A program made the position numbers and the translations under genes. Of a DNA stretch of 64,000 nt, positions 1 through 16,110 are shown one piece after another. Origin of the DNA: Coprinellus micaceus (taxonomy: Eukaryota > Basidiomycota > Agaricomycetes > Agaricales > Psathyrellaceae). Under the pieces are notes generated by a model. It worked only from the letters and a program-made list of their open reading frames with translations, was not told the origin of the DNA and searched no databases. The number at the start of each line of letters is the position of its first letter. Within the stretch, counting starts at the first letter, position 1. The DNA is taken from assembly GCA_951394405.1 (NCBI GenBank), contig OX596340.1, positions 1,302,001-1,366,000 on the forward strand, written 5' to 3'.

Positions 1-937
1 CTGCCTTCTTCTTGTGCGCGCTCTTGACTGCTTTGAGGTCGGCCTCGAAGTCGTAAATATCGTCTGTGGGTGGAAGGTATTCTCCTGCACGCATCGCTTG
101 CATCCGGCGTTCGTATGCCTCCATGTTGTAGTACTTCTCATGGGGAAGGGTAGCTAGGTGGATGGTGAGCACCGTATATAGTAACCATCTCATGAAACAC
201 ACCTGTGTTGTAGTCTTCGACGAAACGAGTAAACTCTTTCCGCTCGAGGTCCCTCGAAATGGTCTCTGGGTTGATCTTGCGCTCTTCAAGGAGCCATGCA
301 TTGAATTCATCCCTTTTGTGGATGATGCTGCGTTCCATGAGTCTCCGTTCTGCGTGTATGAACTGTGGACGTACTCAATCTCAGTGATTATTCCATACTT
401 GCCCCAATGAGATGAGCTGCTCTTTTCCTTCTTCTGCGTAACAATGAGATCGAGAGTCAGTCATGCCCGAAGCATACGCCGAAGACACCGCGGACGCACC
501 TTTGCTTTCTTCTCCTTCTTTCCTCGTTTCTTATCCCTCTTTTTATCCTTCTTCTTGTCCTTCTTCCGCCGGGAGTGACTGTCGCTCGAGTCGGACGAAG
601 ACGAGGGAGACCTTGACCTCGACCTTGACCCGCGTTTGCGTCGCTTCTCCGATCTCCTTTCCCTGGAGTGTGAGCGCGAGCGAGATCGACGTTTGCCTCG
701 TTCCTTCGATCTCGAGCGTGACCTGGATCTCCTGGGCTTGTTTCGACTGCGACCAACGCTTGGACTGCGACTTCTGGCCCGGTCGCGAGAAGCAGAGCGT
801 CCTCGGTGGTAGTCCCTGTCTCGGTGGTCATGGTGGCGGCTGCTCGACGACGGTCCTCCCCGTCTGGGGTGATTATCTTCGCCTTCATCGTCTCGTTGGC
901 GCCTGCGTTCTGGCGACCGTCTATGGTGCTCAGGCAT
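1..937 (-). CDS. RS-rich nuclear protein with conserved WGKYGII...EDYNT region (3' end outside window)
   Basis: Four exons on the minus strand: 937-500, 433-375, 327-203 and 153-1, the last running off the window edge. The introns are 66, 47 and 49 nt with GT-AG ends. The first exon is low-complexity RS/SR, typical of splicing-associated proteins, and ends in a Lys-rich run. Splicing gives one continuous conserved block: HWGKYGIITEID, then HKRDEFNAWL, NPETISRDLE, FVEDYNTATLPHEKYYNME, and a Lys-rich tail. I recognise this block as a conserved eukaryotic family but cannot name it with confidence. A nuclear or splicing role is inferred from the RS domain. The ATG at 937 is the first in frame with the RS tract. 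The C-terminus is missing. Confidence 0.8.
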
Positions 938-1117
938 TATTTGCGAATTATGGAGGAATTGTTCGCGGCGCCAAGTGGGAGTCGAGAACAGACCAGCTTG
1001 CGGCGTGTGAAATAGCGTGGGGCAGATCAGAATGGGTCGCCCTGCTACTTGTCAACGACTTCCTGTCCTATTTCTGATTCTCTCCTTCCTCTTTCCCCTC
1101 ATTTTCTCGGGTAGTCG

Positions 1118-4100
1118 ATGGTTACACTTCCGGAAGGGCATGGACAGCAAATCTACGACAACCAGCGCATGATGTCGACTATGGGCGCCTCAGGAGGAAA
1201 TGACCCCGCACCCGCCGACCCGACCCAGGATCAGGGCGACGAGCTTACGACCTTCTTCTGCAAGGCACTCTACGACTACCAGGCCCAGGACAACTCGGCT
1301 CTGTCCTTCAACCAGGGAGATATCATAGAGGTGCTCACACAACAGCCCTCAGGGTGGTGGGACGGGCTGTTAGGGGAGGAACGAGGATGGTTCCCATCCA
1401 ACTATGTCACTATCTTGACCGAGGAGGAGGCGGAGCAGCTCCTAGCGGGACCCGAACAACCTGGTGCAGAGAGCTCGACGGCAGGCCCCGACACCGAGCA
1501 GGCTACAGTGGATATGTCGCACGCTCTGATGGGAGGACACCAGTCGGAAAATGAAGATTGGCTCGACCGCGACGTATCGCAACGCAATGGGGCCCAGACG
1601 GATTCCACACGATCCCGCTCGAATACAGGACCCCCAGCACCCAGCAAGTCTCAGCCAGAGGATTACTGGATTCCGGAAGTTACCCCCGACCATCAGGTAC
1701 GAGCTTAGATCTCCTGTGCACCCGTGCACTTGGTGGCGGCCCCTCCTGATATCTATGCATTCTAGATATGGTTCGTGAACGAAAGAACCGGCGAACGCGC
1801 TCGAGATATACCTCGCGAGTCAGAGGACGAAGTGTCCGATAACGACTTGGCAGGATTCACTTCTCAGTCCAGCTCGAGGTCCACGACTTCTGTCAATATA
1901 CCATTTACCCTCAACGGCAACGCGACCACTACCACTTCGAACGCATCGAGCAGCGTACATTCCCAGTCTACCAAGGATACCGTTCCCACCAGCCGTACCC
2001 CAGAACCTTGGGTCAAAAAGCTCTGGAATGATGGGTCGTCATACTATTATTACAACACCGTTGACGGCACCTCTCAATGGACTCGACCAGTCGCGGTCAA
2101 TGGCACCTCATCCGGACTCAACGGCAACGCATACCCCGAAGGCTCCCTGAATCCAGCCGCTGCCTCGCGTTTGAGCGTGTACTCGGACAGCTCTGATATC
2201 AATCCGTTCGATTATCAACACGGGCAGAAAGTACGCGGAAAGGTTCGCGAGGACCGAAGACCCGCGCAGGATAATCAGGAACCTGGGATTGAGCTTACGT
2301 CCGCCGAGAAGATCGCCAGGACCCTGCAGGAGGCGCTCGAACCCCCACCTCCAGATGCTGTTACCGACCTCGCTGCTATTGCTCGAACTGCTATACAAGC
2401 TGTTGTCGACAATATCCAAACCGCCAATATCTTCCGAGAACCGGAGGAGTTCTCGCACCTGGATGACCTTGTGTCTAGTGTGGTATATGCGGTCAGGAAC
2501 CTGCTCTACGTCACTGCTATCCCCACTGGCAACATCCCCAGCAGCCTACTTCCTCCAGGGGGAAGGGACTCCCGCCAAGGGTCACAATCATCTCCCCTAA
2601 AGCCCGTCCAGAGGAAGGTCACTGCGACCCTATCTCGCCTTGTTCTGAGTGCGCGAGCGATGCAGTACGACTCTGGGTCTCAGCTCGCAGACACTCTGAA
2701 TCGGATAGAGACTGATGCCGAAGAACTGGACCGCGCGATCCAGTCATTCGAGCTCGAAGTCCAACGGACGCAGCACAACGCAGATCCAAGCTCAGAAAAG
2801 CCCAAGAAACGAATGCACGGCGTTTTCTCTACCGCCAATATTGGTCTTGGGCTGGTCGGCGCAGGTGCTGCCGGCAGTTGGAAAGGTCTGGGATGGGTCT
2901 CCCTGGAGAACGAAGCCGCTACCCCAAAGCGAGCTCTGGAGTCTGGCGTCGTGTCGGAAATTGGAGCCTACCTTTCTCAGCTGCAAGACACTATCGCCGG
3001 ACTTAGCGATGCCCTTCGAATGTCGCATGAGGGTGCAGGTACGCTTTATCCGCGCATTCATTGTCCGTGACAAGCAAAATTAACTGACGCTATGAATCAA
3101 GTGGAGCAAGTCCGTCAAAAGGTTCAGCAGACGGTGACACAGGTGTCAGCGTTCCTCACGATGTTCGCTGACATTAATATCGCACGGCACATCGATATTG
3201 ACGGTATTCGGCATCGAGAAGTCGCCCCCAACGATGGGTATATGGTCTCTGTCGACACCGCGCGACGACTCGTGCGAACGCTCGAGACGGTTCTTCAAGG
3301 CCTGTACGACGACACCGCAGCGCTTCTCCTCACGACTCAAAACATTCGCGAATTCGATTCCTTCCAGAGTCCTGGCGACCGGGAGTCAACGTACGACCTC
3401 CTCGACAAGCTCTCCATGTCTCTCAGCTCCAACCTCAGCTCATGCCGACAAACGACGGAAGCCATCCTGTCTATTGGACATGAACAAGCCGATTTGGCGC
3501 AAGGCGACTACATTGGCTCTATCGAATGGCGTATGTCGCGACTCAGTGTCATCAGCGCTCAGTTTGGCGGTGGTGCCTCAAATGGCCTTGCAGTTCCCGG
3601 GCCGTTTACGACCGACATTTACGAATCAGAGAATGAGGGCCTCGTCGATCTCGAGGATGCATTTAACCGGCCAGGGGCAAAGAAGAAGGCACCTTGGACC
3701 ACCATGGCTGCGTCCCAGGACTCTTCGTACGAATCTGGGCAGACTGCTGTGAACGGGACCGCGGACGCCGGCATGGTGGCGAGCTCGTCCAGTTTGCTAC
3801 CTGATATGTCGGATGTCCATAGTATGGATCACACACTCGTATCCCATGATACTCAGGAAGATGCAGATTTCGACGCTGATCTGTTCGATGATGAACGTGA
3901 GTTTCCCTTTGTCTCGCCCCTGTGTTTTTGTGGTTATCATGTTACTGATGGTTGTGCAACAGTGATGCCCAAGCGCACCGTCCGCTCCAAGAAGGAGAAG
4001 GATCTCGGGCTCTGGCTGGGAGACGAGTATGCAGACAAAGTTGCTGCCGATTCACGGCCTTGGTATCTCAGGCCAAATTATCGTCCAGAGGATATCATCA

Positions 4101-5686
4101 TTGAGGCCGATGGTGTGCGCGGTGGTACTGTAGCTGCATTGGTGGAGCGCTTGACTGCACACGAGCACCTGAGTAAGTGTCCACCGCACTCGCGAGAGGG
4201 TCTCTTGCTCACAAGTATGATTGACCAGCCGATCGCGTCTACGCTGAAGCGTTCCTGATGACATTCAAGTCTTTCACCACTGTTGACGAACTCATGGACT
4301 TGCTCATCGCCCGCTTCCGAATACAACCCCCAGAGGGTTTGACCCCTGCAGAGCATGAAGAGTGGGGCAAACTGAAGCAGCACATCATCCAGATTCGGTA
4401 TGTAAATATCTGCAATGTGTGACGCCTTCTCTTTAACCCGTTGTTTCTAGTGTGATTAATACCCTCAAGTCTATACTCCAGCAGGAAGATATCCTCGAGA
4501 AAGAAGACCTCCACATTCTCGACAAGATGAAGGCATTTGTCTCCTCTGATGACGTGTCCCTATTCCCCGCTGCAAAGCAACTCCTCAACCTCATCGAGAA
4601 ACGAGCTGTCCGTATCATGTTCCTTCCTGTAAAATCGCCATCCACTCACGGTATTGTGCAGAACGAGGGCACAAACCTGAAGTCAATGATCAACACCAAC
4701 CTCGGTCCCCCGCCTTCATCCATCGCCCCGAAGAACTCGAAGAAGCTCCGGCTTACGGATGTTGACCCACTCGAGCTTGCTCGCCAGCTTACCATCATGG
4801 AGAGCCAGCTTTATCAGCGCATCAAGCCGATGGAGTGTCTCCAGAGGGCCCGTGAGCAGAAGACGGAGAACATGGATAACATTGCTGTGGTTATTCAGAC
4901 GAGCAACAAGGTACATTGCGCGTTTCAGTCCTAGAAGTTTCGATAACTAACCACCTGTTCTAGATCGCTGACTGGGTTGCCGATTTGGTACTGAGCAAGG
5001 AAGACTCGAGGAAACGAGCGAATGTTGTCAAGCATCTAATCAGTGTTGCAGACGTGAGCACGAATTCATTCGTCCCGTAATCTCTTGTAATAACCGATTC
5101 CTTTCTAGCGCTGCCGATCCCTGAACAACTTCTCGAGTATGATTGCGATTACCTCTGGCCTAAACACACCGCCCATCCGCCGCCTAAAGCGAACTTGGGA
5201 ACAAGTTGGCCAGCGGTTTATGGCACAGTTCGGAGCTTGCGAGATGACCATTGATAGTAACAAGAACTTTACGAAGTATCGTCAGCTCATGGCATCCGTA
5301 AACCCACCGTGTGTTCCCTTCATCGGTACGTTATGCTTTTAATCCTCTATGACGGATTTGGATTGACGTTCTCTCTAGGTGTCTTCCTCTCTACCCTCCA
5401 GTTCATCCAAGATGGCAACCCCGATATGCTTCCCGGGGGTCTCATCAACTTCCGCAAGCGCCAGAAGGCATCCGAAGTCATCAGCGACATCAAGCGCTGG
5501 CAAACTCAGACCTTTAACCTCCAAGCTCTTCCCCTTGTCCTCAGCTTCATTGAGGAGTCCCTCAATCAATACAGCGACACCCGCGCGTCGAGCGACCATT
5601 TCTGGGCGCTTAGCTTGGAGCGTGAGCCGAGGGAAAGGGAAGACGAGAAGATGGCGAGGCTCTTGCAGGAGAGCGGTTTCCTTTAG
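1118..5686 (+). CDS. CDC25: Ras guanine-nucleotide exchange factor, Cdc25 type (SH3-WW-REM-RasGEF)
   Basis: Nine exons: 1118-1696, 1766-3038, 3102-3896, 3963-4172, 4229-4397, 4451-4910, 4964-5053, 5109-5325 and 5379-5686. All junctions are GT-AG and keep frame. Near residue 45 an SH3 domain is visible (ALYDYQAQDNSALSF, then WWDGLLGEERGWFPSNYV). It is followed by a WW domain (WVKKLWNDGSSYYYYNTVDG, then QWTRP), a long middle region, a RasGEF N-terminal (REM) module starting at GGTVAALVERL, and the catalytic domain from DPLELARQLT to the C-terminus. The catalytic core has the family segments SSMIAITSGLNTPPIRRLKR and PCVPFIGVFLSTL. It is expected to load GTP on Ras at the membrane, upstream of cAMP or MAPK signalling. 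The start is the first ATG in frame with the SH3 exon. Confidence 0.92.
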
Positions 5687-6164
5687 ATGTTACGTTGGTT
5701 CAACAGCAACTTTTCACACATTCTCTTCACATGTTATATACTCATTCCTACTTGCTGCCCTTTTCTTGCTTATTTTTCGCGTTCCCTTGCCGCTTCCTCG
5801 TTCGCTTTCTTGGTTTTGGACATGACACGCATCTTTTCTCTGCTTCGCCCTTCTGTTGTTATCTGGAGCCTAAATGCGGCGCTTAAGTTGTGCTTTGCGT
5901 TACCGCGTTTTTACTGTACTACTAGTCGACAACGGAGAAATTTTGTATTTATAGGTAGTTCTATTCTTCATCGTCCCTTCCCTCCCCTCTCGTTCGAATA
6001 TACGGATTACACTTGGCCTCTACCTTGTAGATGACCCCGCCCGTATTTGGACGCTGCTTGCCGCTGCTTGCCGTGAGGGCTGTTGGCAAATTTAGCCCAA
6101 TCATGGCGCGTCGAGCGCGACAGAAAGGGGCTCTTTCTCCCACCACGACGTGCGCGAAGGCGCC

Positions 6165-6500
6165 ATGGCCGAAGATGAGAGTTCATTTTTCGAGCGCGAA
6201 CGCGATAGGCTGGCGAAAGAAATCACTTCGGTGCGCACTACTCTCCACAAATGTCAAGGTACGCTCCTTAACCTCCAAATCTCACAACAACAGGGCTTTG
6301 AGGACCTTCTGTCCTCATCCAACGTTCTCAATCGAAAGCTCGAAGAAGTCCTTGGAATGACCAAAGAATACGACACCATTGCCTCGCTGTGGCACAGCTT
6401 CTACGAGCTCATGCGGAGCTCAGGGCAGCCGGATCCCGATGAAGAAGAGTCGCCTGGATTGCCTGGGACGGGAGGACATGTTATCGCTTCGACGAAATAA
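6165..6500 (+). CDS. DAD1: DASH complex subunit Dad1
   Basis: A 90-residue protein from two exons, 6165-6230 and 6294-6500, with a 63-nt GT-AG intron. The intron length is a multiple of three, so the unspliced frame stays open. Splicing is preferred because it joins ERERDRLAKEITS directly to GFEDLLSSSNVLNRKLEEV, as in Dad1 proteins. The rest (GMTKEYDTIASLWHSFYELM) matches the Dad1 helical core. DASH/Dam1 forms rings or patches on microtubules and couples kinetochores to spindle fibres. The ATG at 6165 is in a strong context (gccATGGcc). A further in-frame ATG at 6150 would add five residues. Confidence 0.88.
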   Translation: MAEDESSFFERERDRLAKEITSVRTTLHKCQGTLLNLQISQQQGFEDLLSSSNVLNRKLEEVLGMTKEYDTIASLWHSFYELMRSSGQPDPDEEESPGLPGTGGHVIASTK

Positions 6501-7133
6501 ATGCATTTCTGCTTCCAGCTCGACGATTCTGGCTCATCCAAAGGCATACCAAGGATTACTGGGGAATGTTACGAAAGAAGACCGAAAAATCAATCGAATA
6601 TCGGGCGATTGCGACGCGTCTGTTTTTCATGGGAGACAGAGCGAATCGAGCTTTTCCCCACAGCGGCGATGTAGTGGCCGCTTGCTGGTCCAATTGTCCT
6701 CTATGTGGGCCGTGGGGGTACTACGATGCGTGACCCCCTAGAACGCGGTGGAACAACCGGTACCATGGACTAATATAGGGTGCAGTACATGTCCTAGGGT
6801 GCCCCTTTGACAGGTCTTTGACTGGCATGCCCATGAAACAACTCTTTCGTAAGTACAAGTCGGATTTGGATCGTCCCTGCCGCGTGAAGTACATGTGGTA
6901 TCGAAACACATAGAACATTAAACAGGGACTGAGGAAGTGCCCTCGCACGAGGAAGTGGAAAACGAGAAATGCATGATGAGAAGTACTGAAGGTCACCAGG
7001 GCGTTCTCAATGCTTAGGTATGATCGTAACAAACAAAAATGCGGGTCAGGGAACACACACACTATGGTACAACAACTAATCTAGCAGCGAGAGGGAAATT
7101 ACGGCGCCGTTGAAGGTGTGAGCATGAAAGTCA
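6501..7133. other. Convergent intergenic region
   Basis: Lies between the convergent ends of DAD1 and PKC1 and probably holds both 3' UTRs. Both strands carry open frames of about 110 codons, but they match no family and lack splice-consistent neighbours. I see no RNA gene or repeat here. Confidence 0.6.
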
Positions 7134-11025
<3,892 letters not shown>

Positions 11026-11490
11026 TCGATGAGAGATCAAGTATCGGGCTATGTGTAGCGTACCATGGTTGTGTGTGCTGGTCGTGAAAGCGCTGCAAGG
11101 CAGCGACACCGTGGTGGAAGAGTAGAACGAGATAGAGCCCAACGATTTCCCGCGAGGGGCTGTGATTTGCTAAGCACTTAGCATAAAAATCGATTCTTTT
11201 ACAGCATCTCCCATGTCCGCGTGCAGGACGACGCTGCGGGCGGTGTCCGAGCACTTTGGACTCATTCTAAAGGTTCACCATCGTTTCAGCAAGCCGGATG
11301 GAGCTGAGTGGAACCAGGTTCCCAATTATAACGGCAAAATACCGCCAGAGACGGACGTATATGCTGCACATACCATCGCCATCACACTCTCTGGTATCTC
11401 GAACGGCAAACCCATTTCTCTACAGCGTTTAGCATGTTCCCAGCTTGCTAGGCATCTAGTCGACTACCTCCAAACGGCAAAGAACATCTC

Positions 11491-13621
11491 ATGCACTCTC
11501 GCTTCCTTGAACTGACTTGTTTCTCAGAACTCTTGCGAGCTTGGTCTAGAGGCGGTCGACGAACTCTCTCAGGTCGAACCCGGAAGACTTCGATGTCAGA
11601 TTCATACACTTTTTCTCGACTAACGCTTTCTGGATCCTCAACTGAACCCGTAATTCTAGTCCCAATCACACCTGAATACGCTTCTAGGCATCCTCGGACG
11701 TCAAAACCGCATTTAAAGTTGTGCGGGATCGACCTGACATTCTCCTGGAATGCAGAGGACGAACACGATCCCTTTGCGGAGCATTGCCCGCTGCCGTATA
11801 TGACCCTACTCAACGGTGTTGTTCACCGCTTCGTGTCCTTTCAACTTGTCAGGTGGGTAAGCGCTCGGTGACCGTTTGCCATCGAGGCCGTGCTCTTCGA
11901 AACGCAAGGACGCAGGTTTACTTCTATGATTATAGACGCTATCCACTCATTTTCGGATCGTGGTGCAAACAGTTGGGGACGGAAGAGGCCTTCATCAAGT
12001 CCATTGAGAAATCAATCAAATCCATCGCCAAGCGGTCGAGGAAGGTGGATTTTCAGAAACGCGTACAGCATCTGCTCAAGGTACTTCCAGGACGGGTCTT
12101 GCGAACTGTTTATCGTGACTCGCGAGTGCTAACGGTACTTGCGAGACCCTGGCCAAAAACGCGAAGCGTGAATACGAACATGCAGCGGACGTGTTAAACG
12201 CAGACTCGGCGAAGGGAGTGAAGGTCGAGGCCTTTACCTATGCTATGGAGAAGGTATATAGACTGGGCCAGAAGCGAAAGGGGTTCAAGGTACATCAAAG
12301 GGCCTTTATCACGTACGACGCATTTTCTGAAACTTTTCCAGGGCATTTCTCGAGTTGCGGAGGATAGGAACAAGGACGAACGAATGCTTGACGACGACGA
12401 CGACGACGAACTGCGAACTGGCGCAACTTCAACACCCATGGACGACGTCTTTGCGGCGTCTTCGCCGGCCTCTGACGGCGATGGCTTTGAATTCGAGCCT
12501 ACTTCGGACGATGATTCCTTGGGACACCGCATGGCCAACTCTGACCTCTACAAAGTAGACTTCTGGGACGTACCGCTGTATTCTAGGCGCCCGTCTGAAA
12601 GAAGTGTTGAACCCGCGGATGGCCATGAATGGGGTGTACTCGAAGGCGAAGATTTGGAATCAGAGGGAGGCATCTTCTCTCCCCCTTTGGACAACGTCTT
12701 CGAGGATTACGGCGAAATACAAGCCTCAGACCTGGATAACGGCGACTGCGATCAAGGCGACACGCCTCCTGCCTTTACCGATGACTCTGATGTCGCGACG
12801 GCATCTGCTTATACCATCGAACCCCATGACCAAAGCCAACACATTCCTGGTCTACTCGAGCCTCATGACCGTGCTTGCAACATCGACCGATCACACTGGA
12901 AAGCGACCTTCGCCCCTGACTCCGAGCGACCTTCTGAATTCGAACCAAATCTGTGCTCGGCTCTCTTGGAAGACATTTTTGCTGAGGCCGGAGAGGGAGT
13001 TGCGCTTGTGCCTCTGGGTTTGAGGGGACAAGAACTGGGCGAATCACATATCCTCTCTCCTCTGTCTTGTGGACCTCATGACTACGACGCGCCGTTCCTC
13101 GATTTTAACGGCCCCTTCACTCAGGGATTTGCCCCTGAAACCCACTCGACACCCATCGACAGTATCTTTGGTTTGTAACGCTTTTATCGCTCCTCACACG
13201 ACATAAATAACTCGTTGACCTCCTAGATAACGAAGACTTCGACTTGGAACCAGCTGATGTCACCAAGCTTAGTGAGCTCTGTGAGGGTGCCCTTCTCGAG
13301 TTCCCCTCCGCCGATCTATCACGCGCCACCCACACTGGCGCTTCTCAGTACGCGAAACCCGCACTCGAAGACGACGCGGATAGCATGGACTGGTCGAGCG
13401 ACGAGGAGCTAGGGCCTGACCTGAGCCGCCCAGTTCAAGGATCTAGCCCTCGGCGGGGCTTTGACCAGGAGGAAGTCACATGGGTATACGACGGAGACCC
13501 GCTGGCCATGGACCTCGGACAAGCGCTGGACTTGGACTCCGACAAGGTAGACGAGGAGGGTCTTGTTGCCCAGCCAGAGCTTGGTGACGCAGATGAGTTG
13601 GGTATTGAGTTTGACGAGTAG
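11491..13621 (+). CDS. Hypothetical acidic protein with repeated S-P-[ML]-x-[DNS]-[VI]-F motif
   Basis: Five exons fit: 11491-11856, 11916-12080, 12146-12289, 12342-13170 and 13227-13621. The joins are consistent, for example FQLVRW to VYFYDYRRYPLIF. The 3' site of the second intron (gcgag) is weaker than usual but follows a good CTAAC branch site. The N-terminal third contains a possible compact domain (GIDLTFSWNAEDEHDPFAEH, then LPYMTLLNGVVHRFVSFQL) and a basic stretch (SIEKSIKSIAKRSRKVDFQK). The C-terminal half is acidic and probably disordered. It carries four similar short motifs: STPMDDVF, SPPLDNVF, SALLEDIF and STPIDSIF. I do not recognise the family. An upstream ATG at 11213 opens a frame that could be a further 5' exon. 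Head-to-head with PKC1. Confidence 0.65.
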
Positions 13622-13951
13622 AGGGAGCGCCAGCGCTGGGATCTCGACCCCTGTTCTGGGCCGGACCTGTGGCCAGTATGTGGAGACAAGGCGGATGTAA
13701 ACTGAATAGTAGACTCTACTTAGGCTGATACTATAGGAACTGCTGGAACCGCTATAGGGCGCTGAAATGAGAACGTGATGGGTGATGATGTCAGTCGTGG
13801 GCTTCAAAGTCCGCCAAGCTCCGCATTATATAGACAAGCAATATTGGAAACACTGGTTTCAAGGATATCGTTCACTCCCTTCGCCCCCATCATCGTCCCA
13901 GTGGGCTCACACCTCCTCCTCGTCGGGAACGTCCTTTGAGCAGCACCCAAG

Positions 13952-14679
13952 ATGCTTCCAGCCCAGCGCAACAAGGTCGACCTCAGCGTATGTCGCATTT
14001 CCCACTCACCCTGGACGAGACTGATCGATGCATATGCGTTCTGCAGAAACTCAACCCCCAGGAGCAGCAGCTCTTCGCCAAGTATGGCAAGCTCCCAACG
14101 CACAAGAATATTCTCATGAAGATGCAGAAGGTCCGCTTTATCTGGCTTCTCGTACATACACAAGGGGTTGACCTATGATCGCATTATCATATATAGGAGC
14201 GAAAGTACTTCGATTCTGGTGATTACGCACTTTCAAAGGCTGGAAAGGCGGACCAGAGCACAGTAGGCACAACTATTCCCAATCCCGAGAAGTGCGTCGC
14301 ATTTGCCCTGGTGCCTCGCTCCTGATCGCCCAGTTTCTGACCTTCTTTTCCTTCGTTCGTCCGGCGCAGCATCCCCCACGCCTCTACACCCACAAATGGC
14401 CACGGAAACGGCCACCCCCCACTCTCTATCTCCCCCACAAACTCGATCAGCCCTATTCTCCAGAAAGAGAGCAGCCTTGCCACCGACGAGAACACGACTC
14501 CCCCAATTCAAGATGATGCCGAGATGGCAGTTGGGGAGGGCGCGGAGACGCCGAGGCTCGTGAGCGAGAGCACGGCCGCCACTGAAACCTCCGACTCCGA
14601 GACCACCGAACCCGTCGCCTCAATACCTGAGACCCTTTCGTCCCCCGAAACGGTCGCCGCGAACAGGTCGCCAGCGTAA
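13952..14679 (+). CDS. IGO1: Endosulfine family PP2A inhibitor (Igo1/ENSA-like)
   Basis: Four exons: 13952-13987, 14047-14130, 14197-14291 and 14370-14679, all GT-AG and in frame. The hallmark endosulfine core is complete: QEQQLFAKYGKLPTHKNILM runs into ERKYFDSGDYALSKAG. The FDSGDY motif holds the serine that Greatwall/Rim15 kinase phosphorylates, turning the protein into an inhibitor of PP2A-B55 in the cell cycle and on entry to quiescence. The Ser/Thr/Pro-rich tail of about 100 residues is much longer than in yeast Igo1 and shows no recognisable domain. Confidence 0.92.
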
Positions 14680-16110
14680 CCGCCTCCGGGGGAAAGCATC
14701 TACACCGCGAGGCTGGACATAGCTGCGACACAAACCCTGATGCAAGTAAACCCCTGCTCCCCCATCGGCGAAGATGCGATTTCGGTATTCGATTTGATTT
14801 TCCGTTCCCTGTCATCCAGAAAATCCAGATCCCATATTGGTGTAACGGAAGGAGGGAGACCAACGCCTTGTGAAATCGGGTTGGAGGATGGGTGTCGATA
14901 CTCGAAGGCTGTGGGCGCGCGTGTGCGGTCATGGTGCCGTGATCATTTATCACCCTCCAGGCCTCCTACTCGCCCTCTCGGATTCTTCCTTCTCTTCGAC
15001 TACCACGAAATATCATAGTCGGTACCACCTTTTCCCTCACTCTAGGATCTTGTCATTTTTTATCGGAATCTTCGCATGTCATGTTGTATTACCAGCTATA
15101 TTCTCTCCAGTGGCTTCCACTTCCACTTCACAAGATCCGCGATAGTATGATAGGTAGCACAATCAAGCTTTAGCGTATACACGCTGCAGGTGTTGGGGAG
15201 TAATTTATGCCGAGTTTCCAAAATTCCGCACAGCCTTGAGTGCGCTCGCTCTCAGGGTTCCTTCCTGGACTGCATGGTCCGAGCGATAGGCCGGCACCCT
15301 GGGATGGTGGGACCCTCTTCGGCTTGTTATCGTCAACGAGCACGACACTGTATTCAAGCAAACTACGACAGAAGGTACAAATAACCGAAGAGTTAATGCT
15401 ACAATGAGGATCGTGAAGATGGAAGGAAGATATGTGCAATGTGGGTATCCGCAAGTGAATGAGGAAGTCGAGATGAAATACATAGAAGTCTGGAGTCGTC
15501 AAGTTGAAAGGGACTCCAACATTATGAGACGGGGGTCATGGCCGTGGCATCAACCCCATGGCATGGCTCGGGTACGCTGGGGAAGCGAACGCAGGCGCAC
15601 GTCCATGAGGTGGAGGGTGAGACCGGTGAGACTCGGGCACCGAGGGGTCGGGCTCGGAATAGCTAAAAGTACAGTAAGGTTGGTCGGAGAGTTGCAGGAG
15701 TAGGGATGGTGGTGGGACACGATGGATTGCATAAATAGATTGTGAGAGGATTGCAAGGCGAAGTGACGGGTGGCAAAGGAAGGTGAAAAAGAGGCGACTA
15801 TGATATCTCTTTACGAGCCTATTATCAGCAAGCGCGATATGTTAATGGGACACTTAATCAATCGGCAGTGAATAAGTCAGAAGCCAGGCTAGTGAATGTG
15901 AATGCGGAACGGAATGAAATGAAGGTGAAGTGAGGAAGAGGAGGAAGGCAGACGTGAGATGAGTGATGTAGTGAAGGAGAGGGAAAACCGAATGAGAGAG
16001 CGAGGAAAAGTGAAGTGAAGAGACCATAAATATACAACACGCAAAAGAAAAGGGGAGGCGTAACATAAAAGTAGATGAGGTGGGGCTGGAAGCCAACAAA
16101 CCTATCGGCA
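14680..16110. other. Long intergenic region, no supported gene
   Basis: About 1.4 kb between the convergent ends of IGO1 and a kinase gene. Open frames here are short, overlap on both strands and lack family signatures. Purine-rich runs near 15.9-16.1 kb (GAATGAAATGAAGGTG-like) are typical of an untranslated region. No RNA gene or mobile element was seen. Confidence 0.55.

Noticed and set aside
457..1077. Open frames on both strands over the RS-rich exon
   Set aside because: They are shadows of the Arg/Ser repeat codons; the minus-strand exon is supported by splicing to a conserved block.
6260..6293. A 35-nt intron in DAD1
   Set aside because: It would shift the frame. The 63-nt intron starting at 6231 keeps the frame and restores the family sequence.
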